Positions 33,382 to 44,700 of a DNA stretch of 64,000 nucleotides are shown here, piece after piece; position 1 is the first letter of the stretch, and each line of letters starts with the position of its first letter. This stretch comes from Polychytrium aggregatum. Lineage: Eukaryota; Chytridiomycota; Chytridiomycetes; Polychytriales. A program made the position numbers and the translations under genes. The notes beneath the pieces are model-generated. The model saw only the letters and a program-made list of their open reading frames with translations. It was not told where the DNA came from and ran no database searches. The stretch spans positions 310,001 through 374,000 of the forward strand of contig NW_026516216.1 in the NCBI RefSeq assembly GCF_025602895.1, read 5' to 3'.

Positions 33382-35700
33382 ATGACCAACTCGTTTCCTT
33401 GGGCAAAGGTCATCAACGACCCGATTCATGGACACATCAAAGTGGATCCGGTCGCAATGGATTTCATCGTACGTACGGGCACCTCTCATCCGTGCCGACA
33501 GCAAGCTGCATTGGGTCCTCGTGGTCAGCCATCCAGCTGTCGCATTGCTCCGTGGCCATCTCTGTGCTGACACACAGCGAGAGCCCGCAATTAGGGACGC
33601 TGCAGCATATCTGGCAATCCAGGCTGTGGCGCTTTCGGCGGCAAATGCCCCCCCCCTCCTGCTTGCTGACCATCGTTTTCTGCAGGACACGCCTGAGTTC
33701 CAGCGTCTTCGGGATCTAAAGCAGCTTGGAGCCGTCTACTACGTTTTCCCGGGTGAGCAGCCACCGCTCTGCCTGCTCTTGTCTGACTTCTCTGGCTACT
33801 CCGTACGATCTGTCTGGTCTGAATATGCCCTGTTGGTCACCTCTTTCGGCGCATCCCACCTCCGCCTCGCGGCAACCGGCATCAACCTCTCACACTGCCG
33901 TTTCCAACCAGGCGCATCGCACAATCGCTTCGAGCACTCGGTTGGAGTCTACCACCTCGCCTCGCAGCTGGTCAATCGCTTCAGGGCAGAGCAGCCCGAG
34001 CTCGACATTGACGAGAGCGACGTCAAGTGCGTCGGTCTCGCCGGCCTCTGTCACGACCTCGGCCACGGCCCGTTCTCGCATACCTTTGACCATGTCTTTA
34101 TCAAGAAGGTCCGGCCCGATATCCAGTGGACGCACGAAGTGGCTAGCGAGATGATGCTGGAGCAGATCGTGTCGGGCGACAACGGCATCGACCATGTAGA
34201 TACCTCGGAGATGAAGTTCATCAAGAGCCTGATCCAGGGCGAGTCCAAACCTGGGGAGACACATAGACGGAGAGAGAAGCAGTTCCTCTTTGACATTGTC
34301 GCCAACAAGCGCAATTCGATCGATGTCGACAAGGTGCGTATGCGGGCCAGCGATCGACGGGGCCGTGGGGCTCGGACTTTGGAATTCGGAGGACGCCTGA
34401 GCAGCAGCGGTTGTTGGGCCAGGTCGATATCCAGGCTATCCTTGCTCACGGCCTGCACAGTTTGACTATATTAAGCGAGACTCGTTCAACATCGGCACGA
34501 GCTCAAGCTTTGCTCTAGACCGCCTCATGAACCTGTCGCGGGTCGTCGAGAACCAGATCTGCTACTCCTTCAAGGACACCTTCAACATATACGAGGTAAA
34601 GCCTGTGGGGCCGTCGCCGAGCACGGGGCTGGGTCCGCAACGGCTTTGTTTCGGCGGCGAATATGTGGATCCGACTGCAAACCTCATCGCTGTTGCCTTC
34701 GGATCTGCAGCTCTTCCACACTCGATACTCGCTGTTCAAGCGCGTATACACCCACAAGGTCGTCAAGGCGGTCGAGCTGATGATTGTGGATGCCCTCGTT
34801 GCGGCCGACCCGCACTTGAACATCTCGTCCATGATCGACGATCCGGAGCGGTACGTGACCCTGAACGACACCATCATTGGCGAGATTGAACGGAGCAAGT
34901 TGCCAGAGTTGGCCGAGTCACGGTCTGTGATCCAGCGCATCCGCCGCCGGCAGCTCTACCGGTGTGTTGACGAAGTAATCGAGCCCCCGGGCTTCCGCGC
35001 GGCCCTGCGTGACGAAGTCAATATCCAGAACATCCTTGCCCACCAGCCCGCTGGTGCCGGACTGCGCGAGAGCGACATTTATCTGGACATGGGTAGCCTC
35101 AACTTTTCGATGAAGGACCGCAACCCGGTCGACAATGTCAAGTTCTACGGCAAGTACAAGCCCGATGAGCCGTTCCACATCCGCAAGGACAATGTCTCGC
35201 TGCTGATTCCTGACAACTATGAGGAGAACGTGCTCCGGATCTTTGCCCGCGACGAAAACAAGATGAAGAGCATCCAGACGGCCTTCCGCAAGTGGGTCGA
35301 CCAAATCAATGTCGAGCTCCGGGGCCGCTCGGTGATCGAGGACGACTCAGATCGGCTGAGCCTTGGATATGAGCGCGGCGACTCCCAGCGCGACCGGAGC
35401 TGGTCGCCCCAGCGCAATTCTGGCCGGTTCAGCTACGGCTACGGCTACGGGTCCGGTCCCGGCTACGGATCCGCCAGCACATCAACGACCCCGTCGCCCT
35501 CCAAGTCAGCGACAAGCATATACGCGGCGATTCAGTCTCGGTCCCCGTCGCTCCCTCCGCTACCCGATTGCGGACGAATCGCAGCCGAGCCGTCGGGGTC
35601 ACAGACGCCCGTCCGAGGACTGACGCCGAGCCAAGGCAAAACCCTGCCTCAAAACTTTGCACCGTCACCAAAGAAGCGCAAGCACTCGGAGTTTATGTGA
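33382..35700 (+). CDS. SAMHD1-like HD-domain phosphohydrolase
   Basis: Five exons (33382-33468, 33686-33752, 33912-34333, 34461-34595, 34711-35700) give 566 aa. It opens [19 protein letters not shown], the typical SAMHD1/dNTPase start, and has no SAM domain. The HD metal site is complete: His60 ([13 protein letters not shown]), His99-Asp100 ([16 protein letters not shown]) and Asp191 (IDVDK, followed by FDY in the next exon). [16 protein letters not shown] is the family helix after the catalytic core. SAMHD1 hydrolyses dNTPs to nucleosides plus triphosphate and limits the nucleotide pool; the fungal relative probably does the same. The C-terminus has a Tyr/Gly-rich stretch ([13 protein letters not shown]) and ends in a basic KKRKHSEFM, possibly a nuclear signal. 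It is divergent from Ku80. Confidence 0.92.
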
Positions 35701-36573
35701 GGGATCGGCGCTGTGACCCTCCCGATCGTATCCGCCAGGTTGGTTTGTGAGATGCCCACGCGGTATTTCTCGATGCCCAAGCGCTTGAGTGCGATGCACC
35801 TGGACGTCGCATCTTGGCGGCATATCTTCCAGCAATACACCCCGTTGCACCGATCCGATCGTGGGAGTGAGTGGGAGTGGTGGGAACGAGCGATGAGGTT
35901 GGCGGCGTGTGGGAGTGTTCCCACGTTCCCAGCCAAGCCACACACGTGCATCCTGGGGCGGGTGCTGGCGTCTGGCACCACGGAACGAGCATTCGCCTTT
36001 TGTGGGCTGCGCGAACGGGGATTTTGCAACCTCCCTTCCCAACTCTTTGAACGTGCAAAATGGTGAGTCTGCGCTGGCCATGCAGCTACAACGATGCCGT
36101 CCATCCACACATCCATCCACACATCCATCCACACATCCATCCATCCATCCGTCCATCCACACATCCATCTACCGGGCAATCGGATGGAACGGCCAACATC
36201 ACAGTCGTTATGACACTGCCAACAGCGCCCGATAGCAAATCAGTTTGCTGGTCAAGTCTGGAGAGTCTCTGGCGGCACAGACGACACATTGTAGACGCGG
36301 ATCGACAGTGATCGTGGCGATATAGCACTGCGGAGGAACTCGACCGAATCACCGGCAGCATGAACGAGCCTTTTTGAACCAAGATCAAGTTACTGGAGGC
36401 GGCTCGTTTGGGATCGGCAGTCGGCGACAGGATAGCGCACCACCAGCAGACAGGACACTCCTGCAACCAACATGGCTCGGAAGGACATCTGGCGGATTCT
36501 ACAGAGTCCGTAGCAGCACGGACAGCGGCAATCGATCCATCTCAGCGCGGCGCTCGGTTCTCAAGCAATATTC
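35701..36573. other. Intergenic with CATCCA minisatellite
   Basis: 3' flank of the HD-domain gene and promoter of RPS28. No gene is recognised; the long minus-strand frames here follow the repeat and look spurious. Confidence 0.45.
36100..36172 (+). repeat. (CATCCACA)n-type minisatellite
   Basis: Tandem CCATCCACACAT units, partly shortened to CCAT, run for about 70 bases. Related TGGATGGGATGAATGGGATGG sequence of opposite polarity lies 400 bases downstream, inside RPS28 intron 1. Confidence 0.85.
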
Positions 36574-37117
36574 ATGTCGGTGGATGGATGGGATGAATGG
36601 GATGGGATGGGATGGCCCAAGTGGCCAACTCCGCCTTTCGGATCTGTCGGAGTCGTCTGTGTCCTAACGCCGGGTACGGATTCTGCCGTGCGATCCTGCA
36701 GGACGCCAAGTCTGCTGCTCCCAAATTCGCCAAGGTTGTCAAGGTTCTCGGCCGCACCGGCTCTCGGTAAGTCGTCGGACGAGTTCTTGGGCAGCATTAG
36801 CCGAAACAGCAGGGACTCGATTTGTGGGGGGGGGCGATCGGGCAATCGCACTCGAGCCTGCCAATCAATGGCATTCCCAGCAGCCTGGATGGGGTAGCTG
36901 GCCTGCGAGAGCGCCAGGCTCGGGCTGTTTCGGCAAGCAAACTGACAATCGCTGTGTGGTTGCGTCTCTTGCTTTCAGTGGTGGTGTCACCCAGGTCCGC
37001 GTCGAGTTCATGGACGAGACCTCCCGCTCCATCATCCGCAACGTCAAGGGTCCTGTCCGTGAGAACGACATCCTCACCCTTCTCGAGTCCGAACGCGAAG
37101 CCCGCCGCCTCCGATAA
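36574..37117 (+). CDS. RPS28: 40S ribosomal protein S28 (eS28)
   Basis: Three coding exons (36574-36579, 36702-36766, 36979-37117) give 69 aa; yeast S28 is 67 aa. The conserved core is unmistakable: [37 protein letters not shown] and [10 protein letters not shown]. The last intron is certain. The first coding exon is proposed as only ATG TCG before a GTGGAT donor. A CCTAAC branch point (about 36663) and GCAG acceptor (36701) show that an intron precedes DAKSAAPKF, and M-S-D-A-K matches the usual N-terminus. The alternative, an unspliced start at ATG 36612, would add an atypical 30-residue leader. S28 sits at the mRNA exit region of the small subunit. Confidence 0.9.
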
Positions 37118-37431
37118 GCGGTGGATGTCTCTCATGCGACCAATCTTGTGTCTGTAACCAATTGCCACCCGCAATTCATCCGTCCACACGGGTCTGACCG
37201 TCGTCTGCCCAGGCACGGAATCCAGCAATGCCTGGAGAGTGGCCGGGAGGCATTGGGAGCAGGAGTCCAGGTTGAAGCTCAAATATATTCATGCAATATA
37301 TTCGTACCTGCCACACATGGATACGATATGGATTGGATGCTGTCGGTGGTGCCTCATGGCTTGTCCAGGTGGTCTGTTGCGCTCGTCGGAGATGGAGGAT
37401 GGGAATTCGCGTCTCGACATCGGCCCCGATC

Positions 37432-37496
37432 CCGATGTCGATTTCAATGTCGATTTCAATGTCGATTCCAGATCGATTTCGATGTCGATTCGTCTG
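37432..37496 (+). repeat. 12-base GATTTCAATGTC tandem repeat
   Basis: Five to six units, some altered to GATTCCAGATC or GATTTCGATGTC. It is non-coding and part of the gene-poor tract. Confidence 0.75.
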
Positions 37497-37806
37497 GATG
37501 TCGAGAGCCACGAGCTGTGCATCTGACCTTGCCTCGAGAGGGACAATGGGCCGCGCTGTGCCCGGCGTCTTTGATGATGGGGGTCAACTGGGTACGAGCG
37601 GCAGCGGGTCGTGCCGCCCAGGCAAGAAGACCAAGCGGATCGGTCCCAGCTGCCCGGACAGTGTTTGGCCCAGCGGCGTTGGGCATTGGCCAGCACCACC
37701 CAGATGGGCTGCCGGTGTTCCCCGACGGACTGGCTGATATTGCAGAGCATTGCTGTGTGGGGGCCCTGTATTGTGCATGCTGGCTGCGGCCGTCGCAGCC
37801 CAAAGT

Positions 37807-37886
37807 CATGGAATCCCATGGAATGTCATGGACTGCCATGGATTGCCACGGATTGCTCTGGATTGCCTTGGACTGCTCTGGAATGG
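37807..37886 (+). repeat. 10-base CATGGANTGC tandem repeat
   Basis: Eight consecutive 10-base units (CATGGAATCC, CATGGAATGT, CATGGACTGC, CATGGATTGC, CACGGATTGC and decaying forms). The period is close to one helical turn. No coding role is evident. Confidence 0.8.
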
Positions 37887-38413
37887 CTGGGCGAGAGTCT
37901 GCCGTCGACACAAATCTCGGGCTGCTGGGGCCTGACATCCCTGGACTTGGACATGCGCTTGCCAACACCAAGGCCATGCCTCCCCCTCCCCGGCGCTGAT
38001 GCAGAGGGTCCGTTGGGAATGGCGACCGGACAGACCAGCGGCCGTCCTGTGCAATGCTCCTGCCTCGGCCTCTGTCTCGGCCCCCGTCCAGGCCTTTGGC
38101 CAGCCACCACCGCCCCCCACGGCGACGGCGTCGAGTGGAGCTGCAAGCCCGTCCCGCTGGACTCCACCCTGGTCGGCGGCCGAGCCAGCCAGGGTGTCCG
38201 GATGGGCCGTCGCGGCATATAAAGCAGCGCAGATCCGCCGTTTGGTTCTTGGTCCGCAGGTCGACCCTCCAGGCACTCCACCCCTCTCCTCTCTGCTTCC
38301 TCTGCCAACCTTGCCTGCCTCCGGTCTCTGATGCGCTCCCTTGCCCTCTTCTGCACAACATTTCCGACAACACACCCCGACCTGAGTCGGCTTGCCCAGA
38401 GCCCGCCATGCCC

Positions 38414-38511
38414 TACCGTTCTCGTCCTCCGAGTTGCATCTCCCAATCTTTCATTGGCCGGCTGAACGTGCCCGTCAGATTGGGACATGTAACTTGGAGC
38501 AGAGAGTGGTA
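38414..38511 (+). ncRNA. Structured hairpin RNA element, copy 1
   Basis: A 98-base segment that folds as one long hairpin. Outer stem TACCGTTCT (38414-38422) pairs with AGAGTGGTA (38503-38511), 9 bp including two G-U pairs. Middle stem CCGAGTTGCAT (38429-38439) pairs with ATGTAACTTGG (38487-38497), 11 bp with two G-U pairs. After a C/C mismatch, TCCCAATC (38441-38448) pairs with GATTGGGA (38478-38485). The G-U pairs exist only if the plus strand is the RNA; on the minus strand they become A-C mismatches. A similar unit follows 96 bases later. It does not match tRNA, 5S, U1-U6, SRP or hammerhead patterns known to me. Transcription is inferred, not shown. Confidence 0.45.
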
Positions 38512-38607
38512 TGGCAGCGGCTCTCGCATGACTTTCTCCATGACCTCTGCTGACCCCTGTCTCCCATTGCCCCCCGCCCCTCTCGCCCATCCGCTTGAAC
38601 ACCCCAA

Positions 38608-38695
38608 TACCGTTCTTCTTCCCCAAGTTGCAACTCCCGGCAACGGCAGACACCAGTCTGGCGCTGGGACTTGTAACTTGGAGCAGAGAGTGGTA
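38608..38695 (+). ncRNA. Structured hairpin RNA element, copy 2
   Basis: An 88-base relative of the element at 38414. The outer stem (38608-38616 with 38687-38695) is identical. The middle stem CCAAGTTGCAA (38623-38633) pairs with TTGTAACTTGG (38671-38681) and carries a compensatory change: the closing T-A of copy 1 is A-T here. The inner stem TCCCGGC (38635-38641) pairs with GCTGGGA (38663-38669) and differs on both sides from copy 1 while keeping its pairing. The tip contains AGAC-ACCA-GTCT (38648-38659). TAACTTGGAGCAGAGAGTGGTAT is shared exactly with copy 1. A T-run (about 38807-38811) lies about 110 bases downstream. Confidence 0.45.
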
Positions 38696-41600
38696 TCGCC
38701 AGGCTCTCTTCGCCTTCGGCACCGAATCGAGACACCCTCATTATCCACAAGGATATGATACTGACGCTCGCCACAAACGCTCGGGTGTCTCGTTGCTTTG
38801 CTTATGATTTTTGTTGTTGTTCTGTATCGTAATACACACCCCGCACATTCACAATAGTAAAATTCGCCTTTGGCGGCCAGCCCAAGGTCATGTGCACCCA
38901 TCCGACTCGCTTGCTCGCCCCGACCATCTTGATATCAAATGCTTGCGCATTGAATGGGAGTGTCGTGTACAAAGGGCGAATCATGCATCCATGCCCCTGT
39001 CTTGGAAACAATCGTGTGGGGCCGGGTCATGCAGAATACGGATCATCCATCAGGCTCATGATTGCTGCAGCGAGAACAGAGACGCTCCTGTTTGTTTGGC
39101 ACTGGCTGTCATATGGCAAGAGAGTATCCGGTATGAGACTGCCCAGCGCGAGAGCAAAGGCCGTCGAACATTCCGTGGCCCTGGGTCGGACATGTCCTTG
39201 GTTCCGACACAACCCGTCATGGCCTGTTTGTGCGCTTGTCTGCACACATGGAAGCGCGCCATCAAGCAAGGCCGCACTCCACGAAGCCGATGCGCTGCGA
39301 TAGCGCCGGAGCCATGTGAGCAATCAGCTGGCTTGGAAGCAGGCAGACGAGCGAGATGGGGGGGGGAGGAAGACGGCCGGCCACATCCGTCTGTCCGGCT
39401 GGCCGACCATCCGGCCTTGCGACTGGGCAATCATGGCCTTGGGGCAGAACGCCGTGGCACCAGTTCGCCAGACCGACACGACCTGGTGGTCTTCATGGCG
39501 CACCCGGCCCACTCGGCCGGCGACGCTCCCGACATGCAATGCCTGACCATGCTTCGACAGCCGTCGCTGCCTGCAGTGCCCTTGACCAACGGACCCTCGT
39601 CTGGCCGACGACGGGTCTCGCCGAGAGTGGCCGGGGCTGGCCGGGGCTGGCCGAGAGGACCCTCTGTCCTCAGACTGCGCTCTCGCCGAGGACTCCGACC
39701 CAGCGCCCTTCCCACCAAGACCCTCGACACTGCTCCTCTGCCCCTCCCCTTCCCCATCGCCGTCATCGGCGGCTCATCCCTCCCTCCCGCTCTCTTCTTT
39801 CTGTCTCTGGACTCTGCATTCATCATTCATCATTCATCATCCTCGCCATCTCCATTACCATCAGCATCGTTGCTATCTTTGCCATTTCCACCACCAAACC
39901 TCCTCGCCCGACTGTCTTCCGTTGCCGACCAGCAGCTTCCGCTTTGCCTCGCTTTCGCCTCAACTACCTTCGCTGCCTCCAAATACCTCCGTCTTCGCTG
40001 CATCGCTCCTCGGAGCCATCCGTCCGCTTCGCACCTCTGCCTGGCGCACCTGCCCTGCGTACCTCTTACACCCATTCACTGTGTTGCGAGGCCTCTCGAT
40101 AGAATCACACAGCACCCGTCTGAAGCCGCGCGCTGCTCCGCCCTCGTCTCGGCTCGTTCAGTCGGCTCGTTCAGTCGCCAGAATCCGGCAGCTTCCCTCG
40201 CATTGTTGTCGGGCTGCCTCGGTCTCCAACCATCCTTCCTACACGTACATCGGTCGGCAGTAGGCTCCTGCCCAACTACCGCTTCCAAACGGAGCCTCCA
40301 CCGTTCTGCGGCCGCTGCCCATCCCTCTTATGGACTGCAGACCTCCGCCCGTCCGTCTCGAAGATCTAGCCCAGTCCACTCCCAAAGCCAAGTCGTTGCC
40401 CGATAGGGACGCATCCGCTGCTTCAGGACGTCTTCTCTTGACTCCGGCCTCTGGCTCAAGGTAGCGTTGCATTTCGCCCTGCTGTTGGCTGTCAGCCATC
40501 CGCAGCATCCGCCGGCCCTCTGACGTGCAGTGGCCGCTCCGTCGCATTACATCGCATGGTCCTGTCTCGCGCTCGCCTTATTTCGTGCGGCTGTCGCCAT
40601 CGGCTTTGTGTCGTCGGTCCTCTGCGTCTGGCCGCTTCTTCTCCTTGGCTCTTTCATCCTGCGCGGCTGTGGGCATCCGTCTCTCCGAGAGCCCGCTCTG
40701 GATGACCTTCATACTGATTGCCCATGCTCCCGACACCCAATAATCCCCGCGACCCGTCCTCTCTCGACCAAAGAGCTCCAAAGCGGAAGGGTGTCTCGCA
40801 AGAAACCCCAACAAGAATATCTAAAAGGTCGGGAAACAGGCTTCTGCCGCCTGTTCGCAATAAATGCGACGGAGGGTGTTGCTGCTGCTGCTGCTGGTGA
40901 TGGTGATATGGTGGTGTGGATAGCGATGGTGATGGTGGCTATGGTAGTGGTAGTGGTAGTGGTGCTGGTTCGACTCTGGACTGCCTCTGCTTGTTGCGGG
41001 ACGCTGCTGCTTGGCTTCGTCCCCAAGCAACGCAGCATCCTATCGCCTGCTTCAGAGCAGAGCATTGGAAAGGACACCGGCCCTGCGTACTGGCTCCTCC
41101 AGACCAGGCCGTCTCGATCTGTTGCTTCGGGCAGGTCTGCGGCGCATTCGAAATCGCCCGTCTGCTGTCCCTCCTCTGAGACTCGGGCTCGCCCTGAACT
41201 GTGTTGGCTGCGGCCAGAGCCCAAGCACTCCAAGCATCGTTCGGGTGCTGGATGAGGGTTTCTTGGGCACTATCCAAGCACAATCCGAACGGCCCGAGGA
41301 CATCCGGCTCGAGCAGTGGCCGTCAGCATCCAGCGCCTTGTGGTCGCTGCTGTCAAGACCAGAATTCTCTATCCTTGGGGCTAATCCATCTCTCTTCTCA
41401 TTGCTCCCTCCTGCTGTGCTTCCCGCTCTGACGGCTGGCCCGCTCGCTGCCGCCATCCCGCCATCGCTCGTCGTTTTCGCCGCTCCCTGCCCCTGACCCC
41501 GGCCATCCCTCAATACCCCGCCGGCCTCCCATCGTTTCCCACCGACATCCTTCCCCGCCCGATCTCGCAATCGCCTTGTCGCCTGCAGAATCAGGAAGCT

Positions 41601-41754
41601 TGCCCCTGATTCCGACCCGATTCTGCTCCCATCGCATCCGTCGCATCCGACTACCCCTCAATTCACCCCAGAGCCCAGCCGGTTCCGTCCAACCAGCCCC
41701 GGCTCCAAGCCCCCCAGGCGCCTCCGCTCTGTGCTCTCTCCGTCCACGAGCCAC
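38696..41754. other. Long gene-poor tract upstream of the HECT ligase gene
   Basis: About 3 kb with no supported gene. Many overlapping open frames exist on both strands, the longest about 530 codons, but none has a recognisable motif. Their composition is Ser/Pro/Arg-rich, as expected from CT-rich non-coding DNA. Pyrimidine-rich sequence from about 39720 to 41750 suggests a large promoter and 5' UTR for the HECT gene. A trinucleotide GTG/GCT run lies near 40877-40970. A small unrecognised gene cannot be excluded. Confidence 0.4.
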
Positions 41755-44700
41755 ATGCAACCCTCATCTCCCGGATCGCCGAGGTCAAAGGCAGATCGCC
41801 TGCTGGCTGCTGGAGACGCTGCGGCCGCTCGCCGCGAGCGAGATCCCTCAGGCCCAGAGTCCCAGACCCACTCGCGCAAGTCCTCCAAGACTCCCACAAA
41901 AAAATCCGCCGACAATACACCTCGCTCCAGCCGCTCGCCCCGGACCAAGAAGCACCAGCGATCGCCCTCCGAGGACGAAGACCTCCAGTGGGCTTCGAAC
42001 CTCTCGGCCTCCTTCGCCCCGACAGCGGGTGCGCAGGCCGATCCTGGAAGCGACGCCAATGACGATCGCGGTCCAAGCCAAAAGGATCCCGAGCCCGCTC
42101 GTCCAGAGCTCAGCCATCCCGCTCGCCGTCTGGCTGCTGCCCTGGCCGACAGCGGCTTCGATGAGTCCCAGCTCAGCGCCATCCTCGAGGGCTCTGGCCT
42201 GGTTGGCCGCCTCGAGTTCTCAAACCCACTCGCAGGACGCCGTGGTGGGCAGATGAATTCGGAGCTTGCTTCGATGTTGGAGGTTTTGAAGCGCCGCCCG
42301 AACCCGACCATGATCATCGGGACTCTGCAGGAGCTCGCTGAGATGCTCAGCATGGCCACTGGTAAGCGTCGTGGAGCGCTGCGCTCGAGTGACTGGTTTC
42401 CTGTCGATCGGCAACGTCGTTGGCCGAACCGAGTGCTTGTCGCAGCTCCGATGGCCGTGGTTCATGATATGGCCTCACGCTATCAGCGTCGGTGTGCGAA
42501 TGTTGTGGACTGCTCGCCGCAATCCGCGACACGTATCGCTATCCATGGCTTATTCCTGTTCTACGGCTCCACTGTTCTACTGTGCCGTTCGTGTCGGCTC
42601 GCTCTCGGACTCATCCCGAAGAGGAAACCTTTGGCGGCTACGGTGTCACAGGTCGCATGAGCGGATTCCAGACCGAGGCGTTCGTCAAGGCATTCCTCGA
42701 CATCCTGCAAAACCCCATCATCATCGACGAAGACCTGATGGACTTTGGTGGAGCCGAGATTGGACTGCAGCTTGACTTTGGTGCTGGTAACAGCGTACCC
42801 GATCTCATCTTGCTGACCTGCCGTTGTCTCAGCAACCTCATCGAGGCCCTTCCCTCGAGTACCATCCACATCCTGCATCACGGCGGCGTCAAGATCCTGG
42901 TCAGCAAGCTCATGGAAGTCGAGTTTATCGATCTGGCTGAGCAAGTCCTCAGCGTACTGGAAAAAGTCAGCGTCGACTACCCGAGCCCGATCATCCAGGC
43001 CAACGGACTCTGTGCCGTGCTGCAGTACATTGATTTCTTCAACATCCATGTGCAGCGGACAGCTGTCACGATCGCAGCCAACGCCTGCCGCGGTCTCTCG
43101 TCCACGACACGGCCAAGGCTACTCCCGTCCGGTAAGGATCGGGGACAAGCGGGGTGTGAGTGTTTGGTCCGAGCTGGGCTAGTGCGCACAGGCCCCGATT
43201 GCCCTGGGCGCGACAACCCCAGCCCGGCCTGCATTGACATTGGAGAGTGCAATTGTCTTACTGACAGCATTGGTGCCCTTGTCCCGCAAACAGACGCCAG
43301 CAGAGAGCCCTCGACCCCCGACCAAATCTACAGCATGATTCGCGACGTCATGCCCATCGTCGAGCGCCTTCTCGCCTACAGCGACCACAAGCTCGTCGAA
43401 CAAGTTGCCAAGATGCTTGGCCGGATCGTTGACTGGTGCTGGAGACAGGGAGACAAGCTCGAAGGCTTGGTCTCCTCGACCCTGCTCAAAGTGCTTGTTG
43501 ACCTTGTCATCTCCATGGCGGCTTCTGAGCACTCCAACTCGACCGTGATCACGCAGTTGCTCAAGATCATGTCCACCATCGCCAAAGGAAGCCCACGACT
43601 TGGCATGGAGCTGTTGTCGACCCACCCGGCAGTGCCGATGATTGAAATTCTTCTTGTTGGTGATGGGACGCGAGCCAACGGTGTCCCGATCCAGGAATCG
43701 GAGAAGCTCGCCTCGAACGTCATGAAGACTGTCATCGGTAGACCTGTCGAGCAGCTACTCCAGCTCCTGGTCCTCGCCTCCGATCTGCTGCCCAATCTGC
43801 CCTCCGATGGCTTGTTTCAGATGAGCGCGTCGGCTCGCTCAGAAGGCGAGGCAGAAGAGTCTGCTCTTTTGCCGATCCTGGCCGATAGCTCAACTCCCAA
43901 AAGGCTCGTGGGGGCCGCTTCCATTGGAGCCGACCAACAGCGCCGCCTGCTCCTGCAAGAACAGCCCTTGGTGCTCGAGCCGTATCTCTCCGGGCTCGTT
44001 CCGGTGCTTATGGAGGTTTTCGGCGCCACCATGAACGCAGGACTCCGGCGCCACGCTGTCGAATGCATCGTCAAAAGCGTCTGGTTCACCAATCCTGCAC
44101 GCCTCGGCGCTCTGCTCATCAAGATCCCAGGATTTGGCAAGTTTGTCAGTGAGCTCATCGGCCTCAAGGAGCACGCGTTCCCTGACCTGGACCCTGACCT
44201 GGACCTGCCCCAATCGGATATTGCTGGCGCTTCGTCCAAGGAGAGACGTGACGCTCTTTTGCTGGTGGTCTCAGGCGTCCAAATCATGGAGATTGTGTCG
44301 CTTCGGGGCGCCAAGAGCTTCGAGGCGCTTTTTATTCGCGAGGGCGCCGTCATCGAGATTGAGAAGCTGCTGTCGCTTGCCCGTACGGCCCGAGACCGCG
44401 CACACAAGCTGACCGTGAGAACTGGCGACGACCACCCTTCCCGCACCACCAGTCTTCCGTCTGTGGGTCTGTTCACCCGCACCAATCCCTCGTTTGCCCA
44501 GCGGGCACACAATGCCCCCGAAGCCACAACGACCGCTGGCTCCTTCGGAGGTTTGGATATACCCGGTCGCAGCTCCGGGCCGTCAAATCCGACCTCGCCA
44601 AGATCTCAGCTCCGCGGACGCGACAAAGGCAAAGGACGGCTTACTTCGGATGGATCCCAAGGGAGCCTCGGTCCAGACGACAAGAAGAGCTGCGGGGCTG

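Larger units (their letters stand above)
37118..38413. other. Gene-poor tract with short-period repeats
   Basis: No supported gene. It contains a 12-base GATTTCAATGTC-type repeat (about 37432-37496), a 10-base CATGGANTGC repeat (37807-37886) and a TATA-like CATATAAAG at 38217-38225, about 190 bases upstream of the paired hairpins. Long minus-strand frames are judged to be shadows. Confidence 0.45.

Noticed and set aside
36100-36172. Regularly spaced short repeats that might suggest a CRISPR-like array
   Set aside because: The repeats are contiguous simple-sequence units without spacers, in a eukaryotic genome. They are a minisatellite.
36612-36701. Unspliced RPS28 start at ATG 36612
   Set aside because: It would add a roughly 30-residue Cys/Arg-rich leader not found in S28, and the stretch contains a good branch point and acceptor.
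38414-38695. Hairpins as tRNA, SRP RNA, spliceosomal RNA or hammerhead ribozyme
   Set aside because: No tRNA A/B boxes or cloverleaf, no hammerhead core (CUGAUGA...GAAA), no SRP helix-8 GGAA loop and no snRNA Sm-site context. Only a chance GGAGCAG resembles SRP RNA.
37826-38722. 298-codon minus-strand open frame spanning the hairpin elements
   Set aside because: It crosses the conserved hairpins in different phases, has no family signature and is more likely an antisense shadow in GC-rich DNA.
38811-40406. 531-codon plus-strand open frame
   Set aside because: No recognisable motif, Ser/Pro/Arg-rich composition expected from CT-rich DNA, and equally long frames overlap it on other frames and strands.
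43132-43293. Stretch treated as coding because the frame is open through it
   Set aside because: It interrupts the armadillo-like region with low-quality sequence and is bounded by proper splice signals in matching phase, so it is called an intron.
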